DNA of 44,793 nt. It comes from Paludibacteraceae bacterium. Lineage in GTDB: Bacteria > Bacteroidota > Bacteroidia > Bacteroidales > Paludibacteraceae. The DNA is taken from the NCBI GenBank assembly GCA_017551675.1, contig JAFZLC010000053.1:1-44793 (forward strand), written 5' to 3'. Of this stretch, positions 1 through 7,785 are shown in pieces. Under the pieces are notes generated by a model. It did no database searches, was not told where the DNA came from, and saw only the letters and a list, made by a program, of their open reading frames with translations. Positions within the stretch are counted from its first letter, which is position 1; every line of letters starts with the position of its first letter. Both the position numbers and the translations under genes were made by a program.

Positions 1-171
1 GCACCGATCGATTTGTGCCTCTTCACCCAATCGCATGATAGATTCCTGATAATCGATAATGAAGTTTATCATATTGGCGCTTCCATAAAGGATTTAGGAA
101 AGAAGTGGTTCGCCTTTTGTAAAATGGAGCTACAAGCTAACAAAATTTTGGGAAAACTATCGCAGATATAA
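1..171 (+). CDS. ORF6N-type protein, C-terminal end only (partial)
   Basis: Reading frame 1 is open from the first base of the window to TAA at 169-171 and gives 56 residues. They include HDRFLIIDNEVYHIGAS followed by KDLGKKWFAF, a tail I recognise from Bacteroidota proteins with an N-terminal ORF6N DNA-binding domain. The HDR..IID..V part resembles a phospholipase-D-like fold. The N-terminal DNA-binding part lies outside the window, so the assignment rests on the tail alone. Such genes often sit in accessory regions, but nothing else here marks a mobile element. The next gene is convergent. Confidence 0.6.
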   Translation, partial: APIDLCLFTQSHDRFLIIDNEVYHIGASIKDLGKKWFAFCKMELQANKILGKLSQI

Positions 172-245
172 TTAACTAATCTTTGTTTGACTGCGGCAAC
201 ACCGCTGTTGTCGTTTGCTCGGTGAATTGTCCGTTTCATATCGTG

Positions 246-2072
246 TTATCCAAATAATTTCTTTATTATATCTGTTCTTCCAAAACTTTTTAAATCACGT
301 ATTATTTCTTGTTTATACTCTTTTTTATACCAGAAAAAGAATTTCCGCTGATCTTCCTTTTCTTTTTTTGTTCGTGGAGTATAGACCTTCTCCAAGGTGT
401 ATGGGTTTATGCCTGTATAGTACATTTCCGTGGCAAATGTCATTGGCGTCGGTGTGAAATCTTGTACTTGTTCCAAGTTGAATCCCATTGCTTTCGTACG
501 TGCAGCAAGCATTGCCATATCTACACGATGACATCCTGGATGAGAACTAATGAAATACGGTATTATTTGTTGGCGTAGTCCTGCTTTACCACAAATTCTA
601 TCGAATTCTTTTTTGAATTTTTCAAATAGAGAGAAACTTGGTTTGCGGATCAAATTTAATACATTATCTTCTGTGTGTTCAGGAGCTACTTTTAATCGTC
701 CGCTGACATGATTCGTGATTAATTCCTCCGCATATGCCTGATGACTTGCGTTAACCTTTGGATCCTTGTCTTCATAAAGCATCAAATCATATCGCACTCC
801 ACTGCTGATGAACGATTTTTTTATTTTTTGTATTTTGTCAACCTCTTTGTATAATGCAATAAGCGATGAGTGGTCGGTATTCATATTTGGACATACTTTT
901 GGAAATGCGCAACTTGGACGTTTACATTTCTTACACAACTCCTGATTGCGTCCCCTCATCTCATACATGTTTGCACTTGGTCCTCCCAAATCAGACAAGT
1001 ACCCCTTGAATTCTGGATGCTCGCACACTTTCTTAACCTCTTTCATGATGCTTTCCTTGCTCCTTGATGTGATATGTTTGCCCTGATGTGCACTGATAGC
1101 GCAGAAAGAGCAACCGCCAAAACAACCTCTGTGGATGTTGATGCTAAACTTAATCATATCATAGGCAGGTATTCGTTTGCCCTTATATTTAGGATGAGGA
1201 AGACGTGTGTATGGCAAGTCAAATGAAGCGTCTAAATCTTTTGATTCCATTACAGGGAATGGAGGATTGACGATGGTGATGTGATTTTTGTCAACCCTTT
1301 GTACAAGGCGTCTAGCCTCCATTTTATTACTTTCTTCCTCGATTACACGAAAATTCTTTGCCTGTTTCATCTTGTCTTTCACACATTCAAGATGAGGAAA
1401 AAGTTCGAATGTCTCACCTTCGTAATCGGGTATTTTATCTCCTTCGATTAAGTAAGAAGTTTGAGGTATGTCGTGCATGTCAAAAATGCTTTCGCCTTTT
1501 TTACACCGATTGGCAATCTCCTTTAGCGGTAATTCTCCCATTCCATAGATTAATAAATCTGCACCGCATGTAGCCAAAATAGTTGGCATCAATGTATCGT
1601 CCCAATAGTCATAGTGTGTAAAACGCCGAAGACTTGCCTCTAATCCGCCAATCACAACAGGTACGTCGGGAAATAATTCTTTTAATATTCGTGTATAGAC
1701 GGTGGTACAACGATCTGGACGGAACCCTGCTTTGCCATCGGGCGAATAGGCATCGTCGCTACGTTTCCTCAATCCAGCTGTATAATGGTTGACCATTGAA
1801 TCCATACATCCTGAAGAGACGGCAAAAAACATTCGTGGCCTGCCAAATTTCTTGAAATCTCGATAGTCGCCATGCCAGTCTGGTTGCGGTACAAGTGCCA
1901 CACGTAATCCATACGACTCCAAACATCTGCCGACTACCGCACCTGCAAATGAGGGGTGGTCAACATACGCATCACCAGAGAAAAGAACGACGTCTACATC
2001 GTCCCATCCTCTCAAATCGGTTTCTTTTTTTGTCGTTGGCAAAAAGTCTGTAAGTCTGTACTCCTTAGGCAT
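246..2072 (-). CDS. ygiQ: YgiQ family radical SAM protein
   Basis: 608 residues, close to the usual 600-700 of the family. The protein starts with the YgiQ N-terminal domain (FLP motif near residue 10, then VVLFSGDAYVDHPSF). It carries the radical SAM cysteine cluster C317-x3-C321-x2-C324 in the context IHRGCFGGCSFC. Downstream are the conserved LSDLGGPSANMY and the extra cysteines CKKCKRPSC, typical of YgiQ. Radical SAM enzymes use a [4Fe-4S] cluster and S-adenosylmethionine to make a 5'-deoxyadenosyl radical; the substrate of YgiQ is unknown to me. A Bacteroidota promoter lies about 80 bases upstream. It appears to be transcribed alone: the next gene in the same direction is 250 bases further upstream. 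Very confident on family, none on function. Confidence 0.96.
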   Translation of the reverse strand: MPKEYRLTDFLPTTKKETDLRGWDDVDVVLFSGDAYVDHPSFAGAVVGRCLESYGLRVALVPQPDWHGDYRDFKKFGRPRMFFAVSSGCMDSMVNHYTAGLRKRSDDAYSPDGKAGFRPDRCTTVYTRILKELFPDVPVVIGGLEASLRRFTHYDYWDDTLMPTILATCGADLLIYGMGELPLKEIANRCKKGESIFDMHDIPQTSYLIEGDKIPDYEGETFELFPHLECVKDKMKQAKNFRVIEEESNKMEARRLVQRVDKNHITIVNPPFPVMESKDLDASFDLPYTRLPHPKYKGKRIPAYDMIKFSINIHRGCFGGCSFCAISAHQGKHITSRSKESIMKEVKKVCEHPEFKGYLSDLGGPSANMYEMRGRNQELCKKCKRPSCAFPKVCPNMNTDHSSLIALYKEVDKIQKIKKSFISSGVRYDLMLYEDKDPKVNASHQAYAEELITNHVSGRLKVAPEHTEDNVLNLIRKPSFSLFEKFKKEFDRICGKAGLRQQIIPYFISSHPGCHRVDMAMLAARTKAMGFNLEQVQDFTPTPMTFATEMYYTGINPYTLEKVYTPRTKKEKEDQRKFFFWYKKEYKQEIIRDLKSFGRTDIIKKLFG

Positions 2073-2150
2073 ATTGATTACGTTTTACATTCTTCGTGTT
2101 TCTCTTGTTACTATGGGTTAAGAGTTTTTGCAAATAAAAACGCTCTCTAT

Positions 2151-2182
2151 GCAAAGGAACAATTTTAATTTCAAAAATCAAA
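2151..2182 (-). promoter_or_regulatory. Bacteroidota promoter for ygiQ
   Basis: On the minus strand TTTG (2182-2179) is followed after 19 bases by TTCCTTTGC (2159-2151), one mismatch from the TAnnTTTGC -7 consensus. Predicted start about 70 bases before the ygiQ ATG. Confidence 0.55.
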
Positions 2183-2324
2183 ATGTTTATGTCGGAATAG
2201 ATGTACATAAATCTCCATAGCAAAGTAACAACTGTCGAACGCAACCTTTTTTCGTAGCGAAAAATATTTTTCTGAAAATTTTATGTTGTTTGTATAAATC
2301 GCAGATATTCAGTCTGATATATTA

Positions 2325-3092
2325 TTAATTGAAAAAGAACCAAGCATATTGTGACTTGACTTCAATTACTTTTGATCCTTTTTTTCCTGTTGCATCTTGA
2401 TAGGAAATGATTATGTAAAAACTTTCTTTTTTGTCGATTGCCTCAGTGATCCGTTTGATCTGTTCATCGGTTAATCGATTTCCTTTTCCTGGGATAGGAT
2501 GAATACACATGATGTGAAAATTATATACTTCGGTTCCTGTCACATTATATTCGGTTCCTTTGTAATTGATCACATGAATCGTTATGGGTTGGGTTCGATC
2601 GATGGCGAATTTCATTTTTCCCAAGGTCAAATTATCCAAGCCTAGTTTTTGTGTATTCCCTTGATTGTCGAAATAACGAAGTTGAATACACTCTTCTTCT
2701 CCTGTGATTAAATATTTCTTTTTGATAGAAGTCTTTCCTTGTGTTTCAATGAAAAAGGAGTCTTTTCCTACGGGCAATTGAATAGTAAAAGCGAATATCC
2801 TTTGTTTGGCAGTGGCAAGACCACTGCTGGTCTCGTTTACTCGGTGGATTTTCAGAAATTTCCCCTTGCTCAATTTGATTACATCTGTTTGTTTGCTATT
2901 GGCAAGGCTCACACGTATGGTTTTGTCATCAATCTGACTAATCTTGCTTAGTTGTTCCATAGAGAAAGGAACATAGATTGTCCCCTCGTAATTTTGCTTG
3001 ACAGATTGGAAATTTTCTGAGGAAGGCTGTGATAGCATATTCTGATGAATAATGCATAAAATAAATAGGAAAAGTAAATATGTCTGTTTCAT
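2325..3092 (-). CDS. Secreted protein of unknown function
   Basis: 255 residues with a clear signal peptide: MK, a hydrophobic stretch to about residue 18, and a likely cleavage after the MLS of NMLSQ. There is no lipobox. The mature protein is hydrophilic with alternating beta-type segments and no cysteine pair or catalytic motif that I can name. It follows the lipoprotein gene at 3096-3713 with only 3 bases between stop and start, so the two are surely co-transcribed and probably act together in the envelope. I do not recognise the family. Confidence 0.75.
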   Translation of the reverse strand: MKQTYLLFLFILCIIHQNMLSQPSSENFQSVKQNYEGTIYVPFSMEQLSKISQIDDKTIRVSLANSKQTDVIKLSKGKFLKIHRVNETSSGLATAKQRIFAFTIQLPVGKDSFFIETQGKTSIKKKYLITGEEECIQLRYFDNQGNTQKLGLDNLTLGKMKFAIDRTQPITIHVINYKGTEYNVTGTEVYNFHIMCIHPIPGKGNRLTDEQIKRITEAIDKKESFYIIISYQDATGKKGSKVIEVKSQYAWFFFN

Positions 3093-3095
3093 GGC

Positions 3096-3713
3096 TTATT
3101 CATTTAAAATTTGTTTTGCGGGCCATCCATAATCTTGAACAAAAGAGATGTTTAGATTATGCTTTTCCACATAATTGGCAAGAACTTCCAATCTATGTCG
3201 CTCGCGTGTTTGCTCATCGCTCTGAATGGCATGGAAAGCCTCGTATTTGTCGCCAAAGATCTGTTGGGCGCTCTTCAAGTTGTCTGAACCGTCGGCCACC
3301 TGGTCGAAACCAATCACCTCAAAGCCGGTGTCGGTTTGACGGATATGTAGTAAACCAGAATGGTTTCCTCCCGATACCGTCTTCAGTGTATCGCCCGAAC
3401 GATTGTAGTTGTAGACCCAGAAGTCGCCCCAAACCAGGATGTTATCCGAGTCACGCTCATCAACCGCCACGATTTTATTGAAAGGTACACAATATTCCGC
3501 CTCGGCATACTGCTTGCCGATTTCATTTACAAAGAAACGTTCGATAGTAGGGAAATAATTCGTCTCTTTCTCCACTATAACACTATCATTGACTGTTGGT
3601 TCTACCTCATTTTTCGTTTCTGCAGGCTTGGGTTGACAAGCCAACATAAAAAGACAAGTCATAGATAGGAATGATGTCCTGATCAAAGTTTTTTTTAAAG
3701 ATAAATTCATCAT
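3096..3713 (-). CDS. Small lipoprotein of unknown function
   Basis: 205 residues. The N-terminus is a lipoprotein signal, with K7-K8, a hydrophobic core and the lipobox LMLAC (C26), followed by a charged linker rich in E, T and P. The folded part (from about residue 55) contains DNILVWGDFWVYNYN and SGGNHSGLLHI, suggesting a small alpha/beta domain of the kind common in uncharacterised Bacteroidales lipoproteins. Met2 is an equally possible start. TATATTTG on the minus strand at 3782-3775 is a possible -7 box, but no -33 box is seen at the right distance. It is the first gene of a two-gene unit with 2325-3092. Confidence 0.75.
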   Translation of the reverse strand: MMNLSLKKTLIRTSFLSMTCLFMLACQPKPAETKNEVEPTVNDSVIVEKETNYFPTIERFFVNEIGKQYAEAEYCVPFNKIVAVDERDSDNILVWGDFWVYNYNRSGDTLKTVSGGNHSGLLHIRQTDTGFEVIGFDQVADGSDNLKSAQQIFGDKYEAFHAIQSDEQTRERHRLEVLANYVEKHNLNISFVQDYGWPAKQILNE

Positions 3714-3840
3714 TTTTCTTATGTTTATGCGGTGGGGCCTAATTTATAGAACCCACCTAAATTCAATGATGAAACAAATATAACCATTACGGATGAAAAA
3801 AGTGCTTTTTTCAGTAATTTTCTGTTTCATGTTTGATATC

Positions 3841-4311
3841 TTACTTCAGCCTCTTCTCCATGGTGGTTTTTCTAGTGAAAAATCCCATTTTATCATAGAA
3901 TGACTTGGCGTTTTCGTTTCCTTCCCAAACATTCAAAAGCAGATTGTCATATCCCGCTTCTCGGGCATAATTCACGACGTACTCATAGAGTGCTTGTCCC
4001 ACATGTTTGCCACGTGCATTCTCATCAACACACAAATCGTCTATGTAGAGTGTCTTTTTATCACTCATAAAACCGGCATTCTTCGTCTCCTCATGTATAC
4101 AAAAACAGTATCCCAAAACAATGCCATCCTCCTCTGCTACAAAGACGGGACGCATGTCATCTTTGAAAATATCTAGCAATTCCTGTGATTTGTATTTTCG
4201 TGTTCCCGAAACAAATAAGTCTGGACGAAGCGACGCATGGATTTCTAAAACTTGGGAAAGTAACTTCTCCACACTGGATAAGTCTCTTTCCTCTGCTCTT
4301 CTTATCATCAT
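3841..4311 (-). CDS. GNAT family N-acetyltransferase
   Basis: 156 residues, normal for a single GNAT domain. The start MIRRAEERDLSSVEKLL is the usual beta1-alpha1 of the fold. The acetyl-CoA pyrophosphate-binding motif A is LYIDDLCVDENARGKHVGQAL, with the R/Q-x-x-G-x-G/A loop as RGKHVGQA. The C-terminus has NENAKSFYDKMGF, the motif B region that closes the active site. It transfers acetyl from acetyl-CoA to an amine; the substrate cannot be told. Met2 could also be the start. It is divergent from the NifX-like gene at 4388, and 128 bases separate its stop from the lipoprotein gene downstream. Confidence 0.9.
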   Translation of the reverse strand: MMIRRAEERDLSSVEKLLSQVLEIHASLRPDLFVSGTRKYKSQELLDIFKDDMRPVFVAEEDGIVLGYCFCIHEETKNAGFMSDKKTLYIDDLCVDENARGKHVGQALYEYVVNYAREAGYDNLLLNVWEGNENAKSFYDKMGFFTRKTTMEKRLK

Positions 4312-4335
4312 AAGATAAATATTTTGTCATTTTTA

Positions 4336-4369
4336 TTTGTAGAATACAAATTTACTCTATTACATTTGC
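4336..4369 (+). promoter_or_regulatory. Bacteroidota promoter for the NifX-like and rubrerythrin genes
   Basis: TTTG at 4336-4339, 21-base spacer, then a perfect -7 box TACATTTGC at 4361-4369. The predicted start is about 12 bases before the ATG at 4388, so the leader is very short. Confidence 0.75.
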
Positions 4370-4387
4370 AAATAAAAAAATATTGAT

Positions 4388-4783
4388 ATGAAAAAAATAG
4401 CGATTCCTACAGAAAATGGTAATTTGTGTCCGCACTTCGGACATTGTCCGGAATTTACAATAGCAACTGTTGATAATGATAAGATAATTGAAAGTGTAGT
4501 GTTGGCCGCTCCTGTACATGAGCATGGCTCTCATCCCAAGTTTCTTGCGGAAAAGGGATGTACTGAGTTGATTTGTGGTGGTGTGGGAGATCATGCTAAA
4601 ACATTACTTTCTCAAGCTAATATTGAAGTTCACGCAGGTGCGCCAGCTATTGCTGTAGAACAGATATTGCAGAGTTATCTTGATGGTACAATACAATATG
4701 GAGATGGCACTTGTCATCATGAGGGATGTGGTGGACATCATCATCATCATGAAGGAGGGGCTCGAGTATATAGGATGGAATAA
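4388..4783 (+). CDS. NifB/NifX-type iron-(molybdenum) cluster-binding protein with His-rich tail
   Basis: 131 residues. The first ~100 form the dinitrogenase iron-molybdenum cofactor (NifX/NafY/MTH1175-like) domain: MKKIAIPTENGNLCPHFGHCPEF at the start, then ICGGVGDHAK and GAPAIAVEQIL. The tail is CHHEGCGGHHHHHEGG, a metal-binding cluster. No nitrogenase genes are near, and in anaerobes such proteins commonly occur without nitrogenase; their role is thought to be binding or carrying metal or iron-sulfur clusters. The next gene, 36 bases on, is an iron protein (rubrerythrin fusion), so co-transcription is likely and a role in iron handling or oxidative stress is a reasonable inference. Confidence 0.9.
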   Translation: MKKIAIPTENGNLCPHFGHCPEFTIATVDNDKIIESVVLAAPVHEHGSHPKFLAEKGCTELICGGVGDHAKTLLSQANIEVHAGAPAIAVEQILQSYLDGTIQYGDGTCHHEGCGGHHHHHEGGARVYRME

Positions 4784-4819
4784 ATTTTTAAATAATAAGT
4801 TGTTAATCTTTAATATTTT

Positions 4820-5995
4820 ATGACGATGAATCCGATGTTCAATATCCAGTATGGTCTTTATATAGTGACTACATGCATGAATGGGCGTGACAATGGTTGT
4901 ATCAGTAACACCGTTGCACAAGTGACGGCACAACCTAATCAGATATCAGTGGCTCTCAATAAAAGCAATTATACAACAGAACTTATTCAAAAATCAGGTA
5001 AGTTTACAGCTTCAATCCTTAGTGAAGATGCCGATTTTGAATTGTTTAAACACTTTGGTTTCCAATCAGGACGTACGGTAGACAAGTTTAAAAACTTTTC
5101 AGACTGCCTTCGTGTAGCCAATGGAACGATGGCCATCACACGCGGAACCAATGCTTTTATCTCTGCAAAGGTTAAGCAGTCAATCGATTTAGGTACACAT
5201 TTTTTATTCATTGGTGAGGTGACGGAGATGGAAATCTTTAGTGATATCCCTTCTGCTACGTATAATTATTATCAATCACATATTAAACCTAAGCCAGAAG
5301 CTGTAGGTACGACATCTGATGGTAAGACCATTTGGCGTTGTAAAGTCTGTGGATATGAATATGTAGGAGAAGAATTGCCTGCTGATTTCATCTGTCCTAT
5401 TTGCAAACATCCTGCTGCTGACTTTGAAAAAGTGGTGGCTGCGTCTGATGTTCCTGCAGGTAATAAGTATGCTGGTACGAAGACAGAAAAGAACTTGCAA
5501 GAAGCCTTTGCAGGGGAGTCTATGGCTCGTAATAAATACACCTATTATGCTTCCGTTGCAAAGAAAAATGGATATGAGCAGATTGCCGCTCTCTTCTTGA
5601 AGACAGCTGAAAACGAAAAAGAACATGCGAAACTTTGGTTCCGCCATTTGGGTGGTATTGGTACGACACCAGAGAATCTGTTGCATGCTGCAGAAGGGGA
5701 GAATTATGAGTGGACCGATATGTATGACACCTTTGCCAAAGAGGCTGATGAAGAGGGATTCCATGAATTAGCAGAACAATTTCGTGGTGTGGCTGCCATC
5801 GAGAAACATCATGAGGAACGCTATCGTAAACTGCTTCATAACGTAGAGGCGTTGGAGGTGTTTAAGAAAAGTGGCGTTAGTGTATGGGAATGCCGAAACT
5901 GCGGTCATATTGTTGTTGGAACAGAAGCACCAGAGCTATGCCCTGTTTGTGCTCATCCACAATCCTATTTTGAGATTAATGCAGAAAACTATTGA
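4820..5995 (+). CDS. Four-domain fusion: flavin reductase, rubredoxin, rubrerythrin, rubredoxin
   Basis: 391 residues. Residues 1-155 are a flavin reductase-like FMN-binding domain ([23 protein letters not shown]). Residues 170-205 are a rubredoxin with C174, C177, C192 and C195. Residues 215-345 are a rubrerythrin diiron domain with the ligand motifs [10 protein letters not shown] (E233), ENEKEHAK and EKHHEER. The last ~35 residues are a second rubredoxin-like site (CRNCG, CPVC). Rubrerythrins reduce hydrogen peroxide using electrons from rubredoxin; the flavin domain could supply them from NAD(P)H. All steps would then sit on one chain, making a self-contained peroxide or oxygen reductase in the cytoplasm (inference). 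Met3 is an alternative start. It ends at a strong terminator. Confidence 0.92.
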   Translation: MTMNPMFNIQYGLYIVTTCMNGRDNGCISNTVAQVTAQPNQISVALNKSNYTTELIQKSGKFTASILSEDADFELFKHFGFQSGRTVDKFKNFSDCLRVANGTMAITRGTNAFISAKVKQSIDLGTHFLFIGEVTEMEIFSDIPSATYNYYQSHIKPKPEAVGTTSDGKTIWRCKVCGYEYVGEELPADFICPICKHPAADFEKVVAASDVPAGNKYAGTKTEKNLQEAFAGESMARNKYTYYASVAKKNGYEQIAALFLKTAENEKEHAKLWFRHLGGIGTTPENLLHAAEGENYEWTDMYDTFAKEADEEGFHELAEQFRGVAAIEKHHEERYRKLLHNVEALEVFKKSGVSVWECRNCGHIVVGTEAPELCPVCAHPQSYFEINAENY

Positions 5996-6020
5996 TTCGT
6001 CACATGAATTGACAGAATCC

Positions 6021-6070
6021 ACAAAGAAAATCCACAACTACTCGTCGGAGTCGGTTGTGGATTCTTTGTT
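6021..6070 (+). terminator. Intrinsic terminator after the rubrerythrin fusion
   Basis: Stem of AATCCACAAC (6029-6038) with GTTGTGGATT (6054-6063), extended by ACAAAG / CTTTGT across a small bulge, followed by a T-rich stretch. Confidence 0.75.
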
Positions 6071-6095
6071 TTATGAGCATATTTAAGTAATTTTG
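6065..6095 (+). promoter_or_regulatory. Bacteroidota promoter for the AlaX-like gene
   Basis: TTTG at 6065-6068, 19 bases, TAATTTTG at 6088-6095. The predicted transcript starts near 6102. This rules against the in-frame GTG at 6097 as the start codon and supports ATG 6124. The -33 box overlaps the end of the preceding terminator. Confidence 0.6.
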
Positions 6096-6123
6096 TGTGT
6101 CATTAAAAAAAGAAGTGAAAAAT

Positions 6124-6591
6124 ATGAATGATCAGCAAGATATCGTCTTGAATGAACACAATAAGGAAGAGTACCCTCCAGCTCATACGGCAGAGCACCT
6201 TTTGAATCAGACGATGATCCGTATGTTTGGGTGCGGACGTAGCAAGAACGCTCATATAGAGCGAAAGAAAAGCAAGATTAACTGGCCCTTGCCGACATGT
6301 CCGACCGCAGAACAAGTGGCGGAAATTGAAAAGACAATTAATCGTTTGATTCAGATGGATTTGCCTGTCACATTTGAATATGTTACGCGTGATCAGATTC
6401 CAGCAGATGTCCCGTTGGATAAGTTGCCGGAAGATGCCTCAGAAACTCTTCGTCTTGTGCGTATTGGCGATTATGATGTGTGTGCCTGCATTGGTACACA
6501 TGTGGAACGAACAAGTCAGATAGGAGAGTTCCATATCACAAGTACGAGTTATAATGATGGTATTTTTAGAATTGTTTATCGAATTTTATAA
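6124..6591 (+). CDS. AlaX-like alanyl-tRNA editing domain protein
   Basis: 155 residues from ATG 6124. The alanyl-tRNA synthetase second additional domain shows as H21-x3-H25 (HTAEHLLNQ) and C122-x3-H126 (CIGTHVERTSQIG), the four zinc ligands of the editing site. The protein has no synthetase body, so it should act in trans, hydrolysing mischarged Ser- or Gly-tRNA(Ala). The in-frame GTG at 6097 would add nine residues, but it lies at or before the predicted transcription start. AAGAAG sits 8-13 bases before the chosen ATG. The DUF1294 gene follows after 2 bases, so the two share a transcript. Confidence 0.88.
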   Translation: MNDQQDIVLNEHNKEEYPPAHTAEHLLNQTMIRMFGCGRSKNAHIERKKSKINWPLPTCPTAEQVAEIEKTINRLIQMDLPVTFEYVTRDQIPADVPLDKLPEDASETLRLVRIGDYDVCACIGTHVERTSQIGEFHITSTSYNDGIFRIVYRIL

Positions 6592-6593
6592 GT

Positions 6594-6860
6594 ATGAAGT
6601 ATCTTTTTATTTATCTTATCATCATCAATATCATTACGTTTATCGTCTACGCATGGGATAAACGGAAGGCAAAAAAGGGTGCATGGCGTACACCAGAATC
6701 CACACTGCTTTTGTTGGCTGCAGTGGGTGGCTCGGTAGGAGCTTTGTTGGCAATGTATATGTTGCGACACAAAACGAACCATAAGAAGTTTTTCTTGGGT
6801 GTACCAGCAATATTAATAACCCAATTGGCGATTGCAGCCTATTTCTTGTTGTTTTCTTGA
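6594..6860 (+). CDS. DUF1294 small membrane protein
   Basis: 88 residues with three hydrophobic segments (about 3-19, 36-56 and 68-87). The family signature is clear: YAWDKRKAKKGAWRTPE, then LLLLAAVGGSVGALLAMY and RHKTNHKKFFLGVP. The function of DUF1294 is not known. The start lies 2 bases after the AlaX-like stop, which implies translational coupling. No terminator is evident before purU; TATTTTTG at 6893-6900 could be a -7 box for a separate purU promoter. Confidence 0.9.
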   Translation: MKYLFIYLIIINIITFIVYAWDKRKAKKGAWRTPESTLLLLAAVGGSVGALLAMYMLRHKTNHKKFFLGVPAILITQLAIAAYFLLFS

Positions 6861-6921
6861 TGAGTAACTTCGTTTTTCTCGCATAAGATGCTTATTTTTG
6901 TAGAGTAAATAAATTTTAAAG

Positions 6922-7785
6922 ATGGAAAAGAAAGAAACGGCAATTCTTTTGATGCATTGTCCCGATAAACAGGGGATTTTAGCGGCAGTGACGGATTTTA
7001 TCAATGTTAATAAAGGAAATATCGTCTATTTGGATCAGCATGTGGATTATGTACAGAATACATTTTTCATGCGTGTTGAATGGGATTTGGAAAACTTTAT
7101 CATTCCAAGAGAAAAGATAGAAGACTATTTTAGTACACTATATGCTCAGAAGTATGATATGAGTTACAATCTCTATTTCTCTCATATCAAACCAAGGATG
7201 GCTATTTTCGTTTCGAAGATGTCTCACTGCTTGTTTGATATTCTTTCACGTTATATGGATGGTGGTTTGCATGTGGAGATTCCGTTGATCATCAGTAATC
7301 ATCCAGATTTGGAGTGGATCGGACAGAAGTTCGGCATCCCATTCTATATTTTCCCAATTACTAAGGAAAACAAGGTGGAGCAAGAGGCAAAAGAGATGGA
7401 GTTGTTGCGCAATGAGAACATCGACTTTATTGTTTTGGCTCGTTATATGCAGATTATTTCTGAAGATATGATTAAGTCATATCCGAATAAGATTATCAAT
7501 ATTCATCACTCCTTCTTGCCTGCTTTCGTGGGTGCGAAACCTTACCATGCAGCTTATGAGCGTGGTGTGAAGATTATTGGTGCGACAAGTCACTATGTAA
7601 CCACAGAGTTGGACGCAGGTCCGATCATCGAACAAGATGTGGTGCGTGTAACGCATAAGGATACCGTGCAATCGTTTATCCATAAAGGTCAAGATTTGGA
7701 AAAGATTGTCTTGTCGAGAGCAGTGGAGAAGCACATCGATAGAAAGGTGCTTTCATATAAAAATAAAACGGTTGTCTTTAGTTGA
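6922..7785 (+). CDS. purU: Formyltetrahydrofolate deformylase
   Basis: 287 residues, the normal family length. An N-terminal ACT domain (TAILLMHCPDKQGILAAVTDF, residues 6-80) is followed by a formyltransferase-fold domain. Catalytic motifs are NIHHSFLPAF (Asn, His) and TSHYVTTELDAGPIIEQD (Asp). The enzyme hydrolyses 10-formyl-THF to formate and THF. This balances one-carbon pools and supplies formate, for example for PurT-type purine synthesis. The ACT domain suggests control by methionine or glycine, as in E. coli. The stop codon overlaps the TTG start of the next gene by 4 bases. Confidence 0.96.
   Translation: MEKKETAILLMHCPDKQGILAAVTDFINVNKGNIVYLDQHVDYVQNTFFMRVEWDLENFIIPREKIEDYFSTLYAQKYDMSYNLYFSHIKPRMAIFVSKMSHCLFDILSRYMDGGLHVEIPLIISNHPDLEWIGQKFGIPFYIFPITKENKVEQEAKEMELLRNENIDFIVLARYMQIISEDMIKSYPNKIINIHHSFLPAFVGAKPYHAAYERGVKIIGATSHYVTTELDAGPIIEQDVVRVTHKDTVQSFIHKGQDLEKIVLSRAVEKHIDRKVLSYKNKTVVFS

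Noticed and set aside
4604-4933. 109-codon minus-strand frame over the NifX-like and rubrerythrin genes
   Set aside because: Shadow of two well-supported genes; its poly-Met part is the antisense of the His-rich tail.
6097-6123. GTG at 6097 as the start of the AlaX-like gene
   Set aside because: It lies at or before the transcription start predicted from the promoter at 6065-6095; ATG 6124 fits better.
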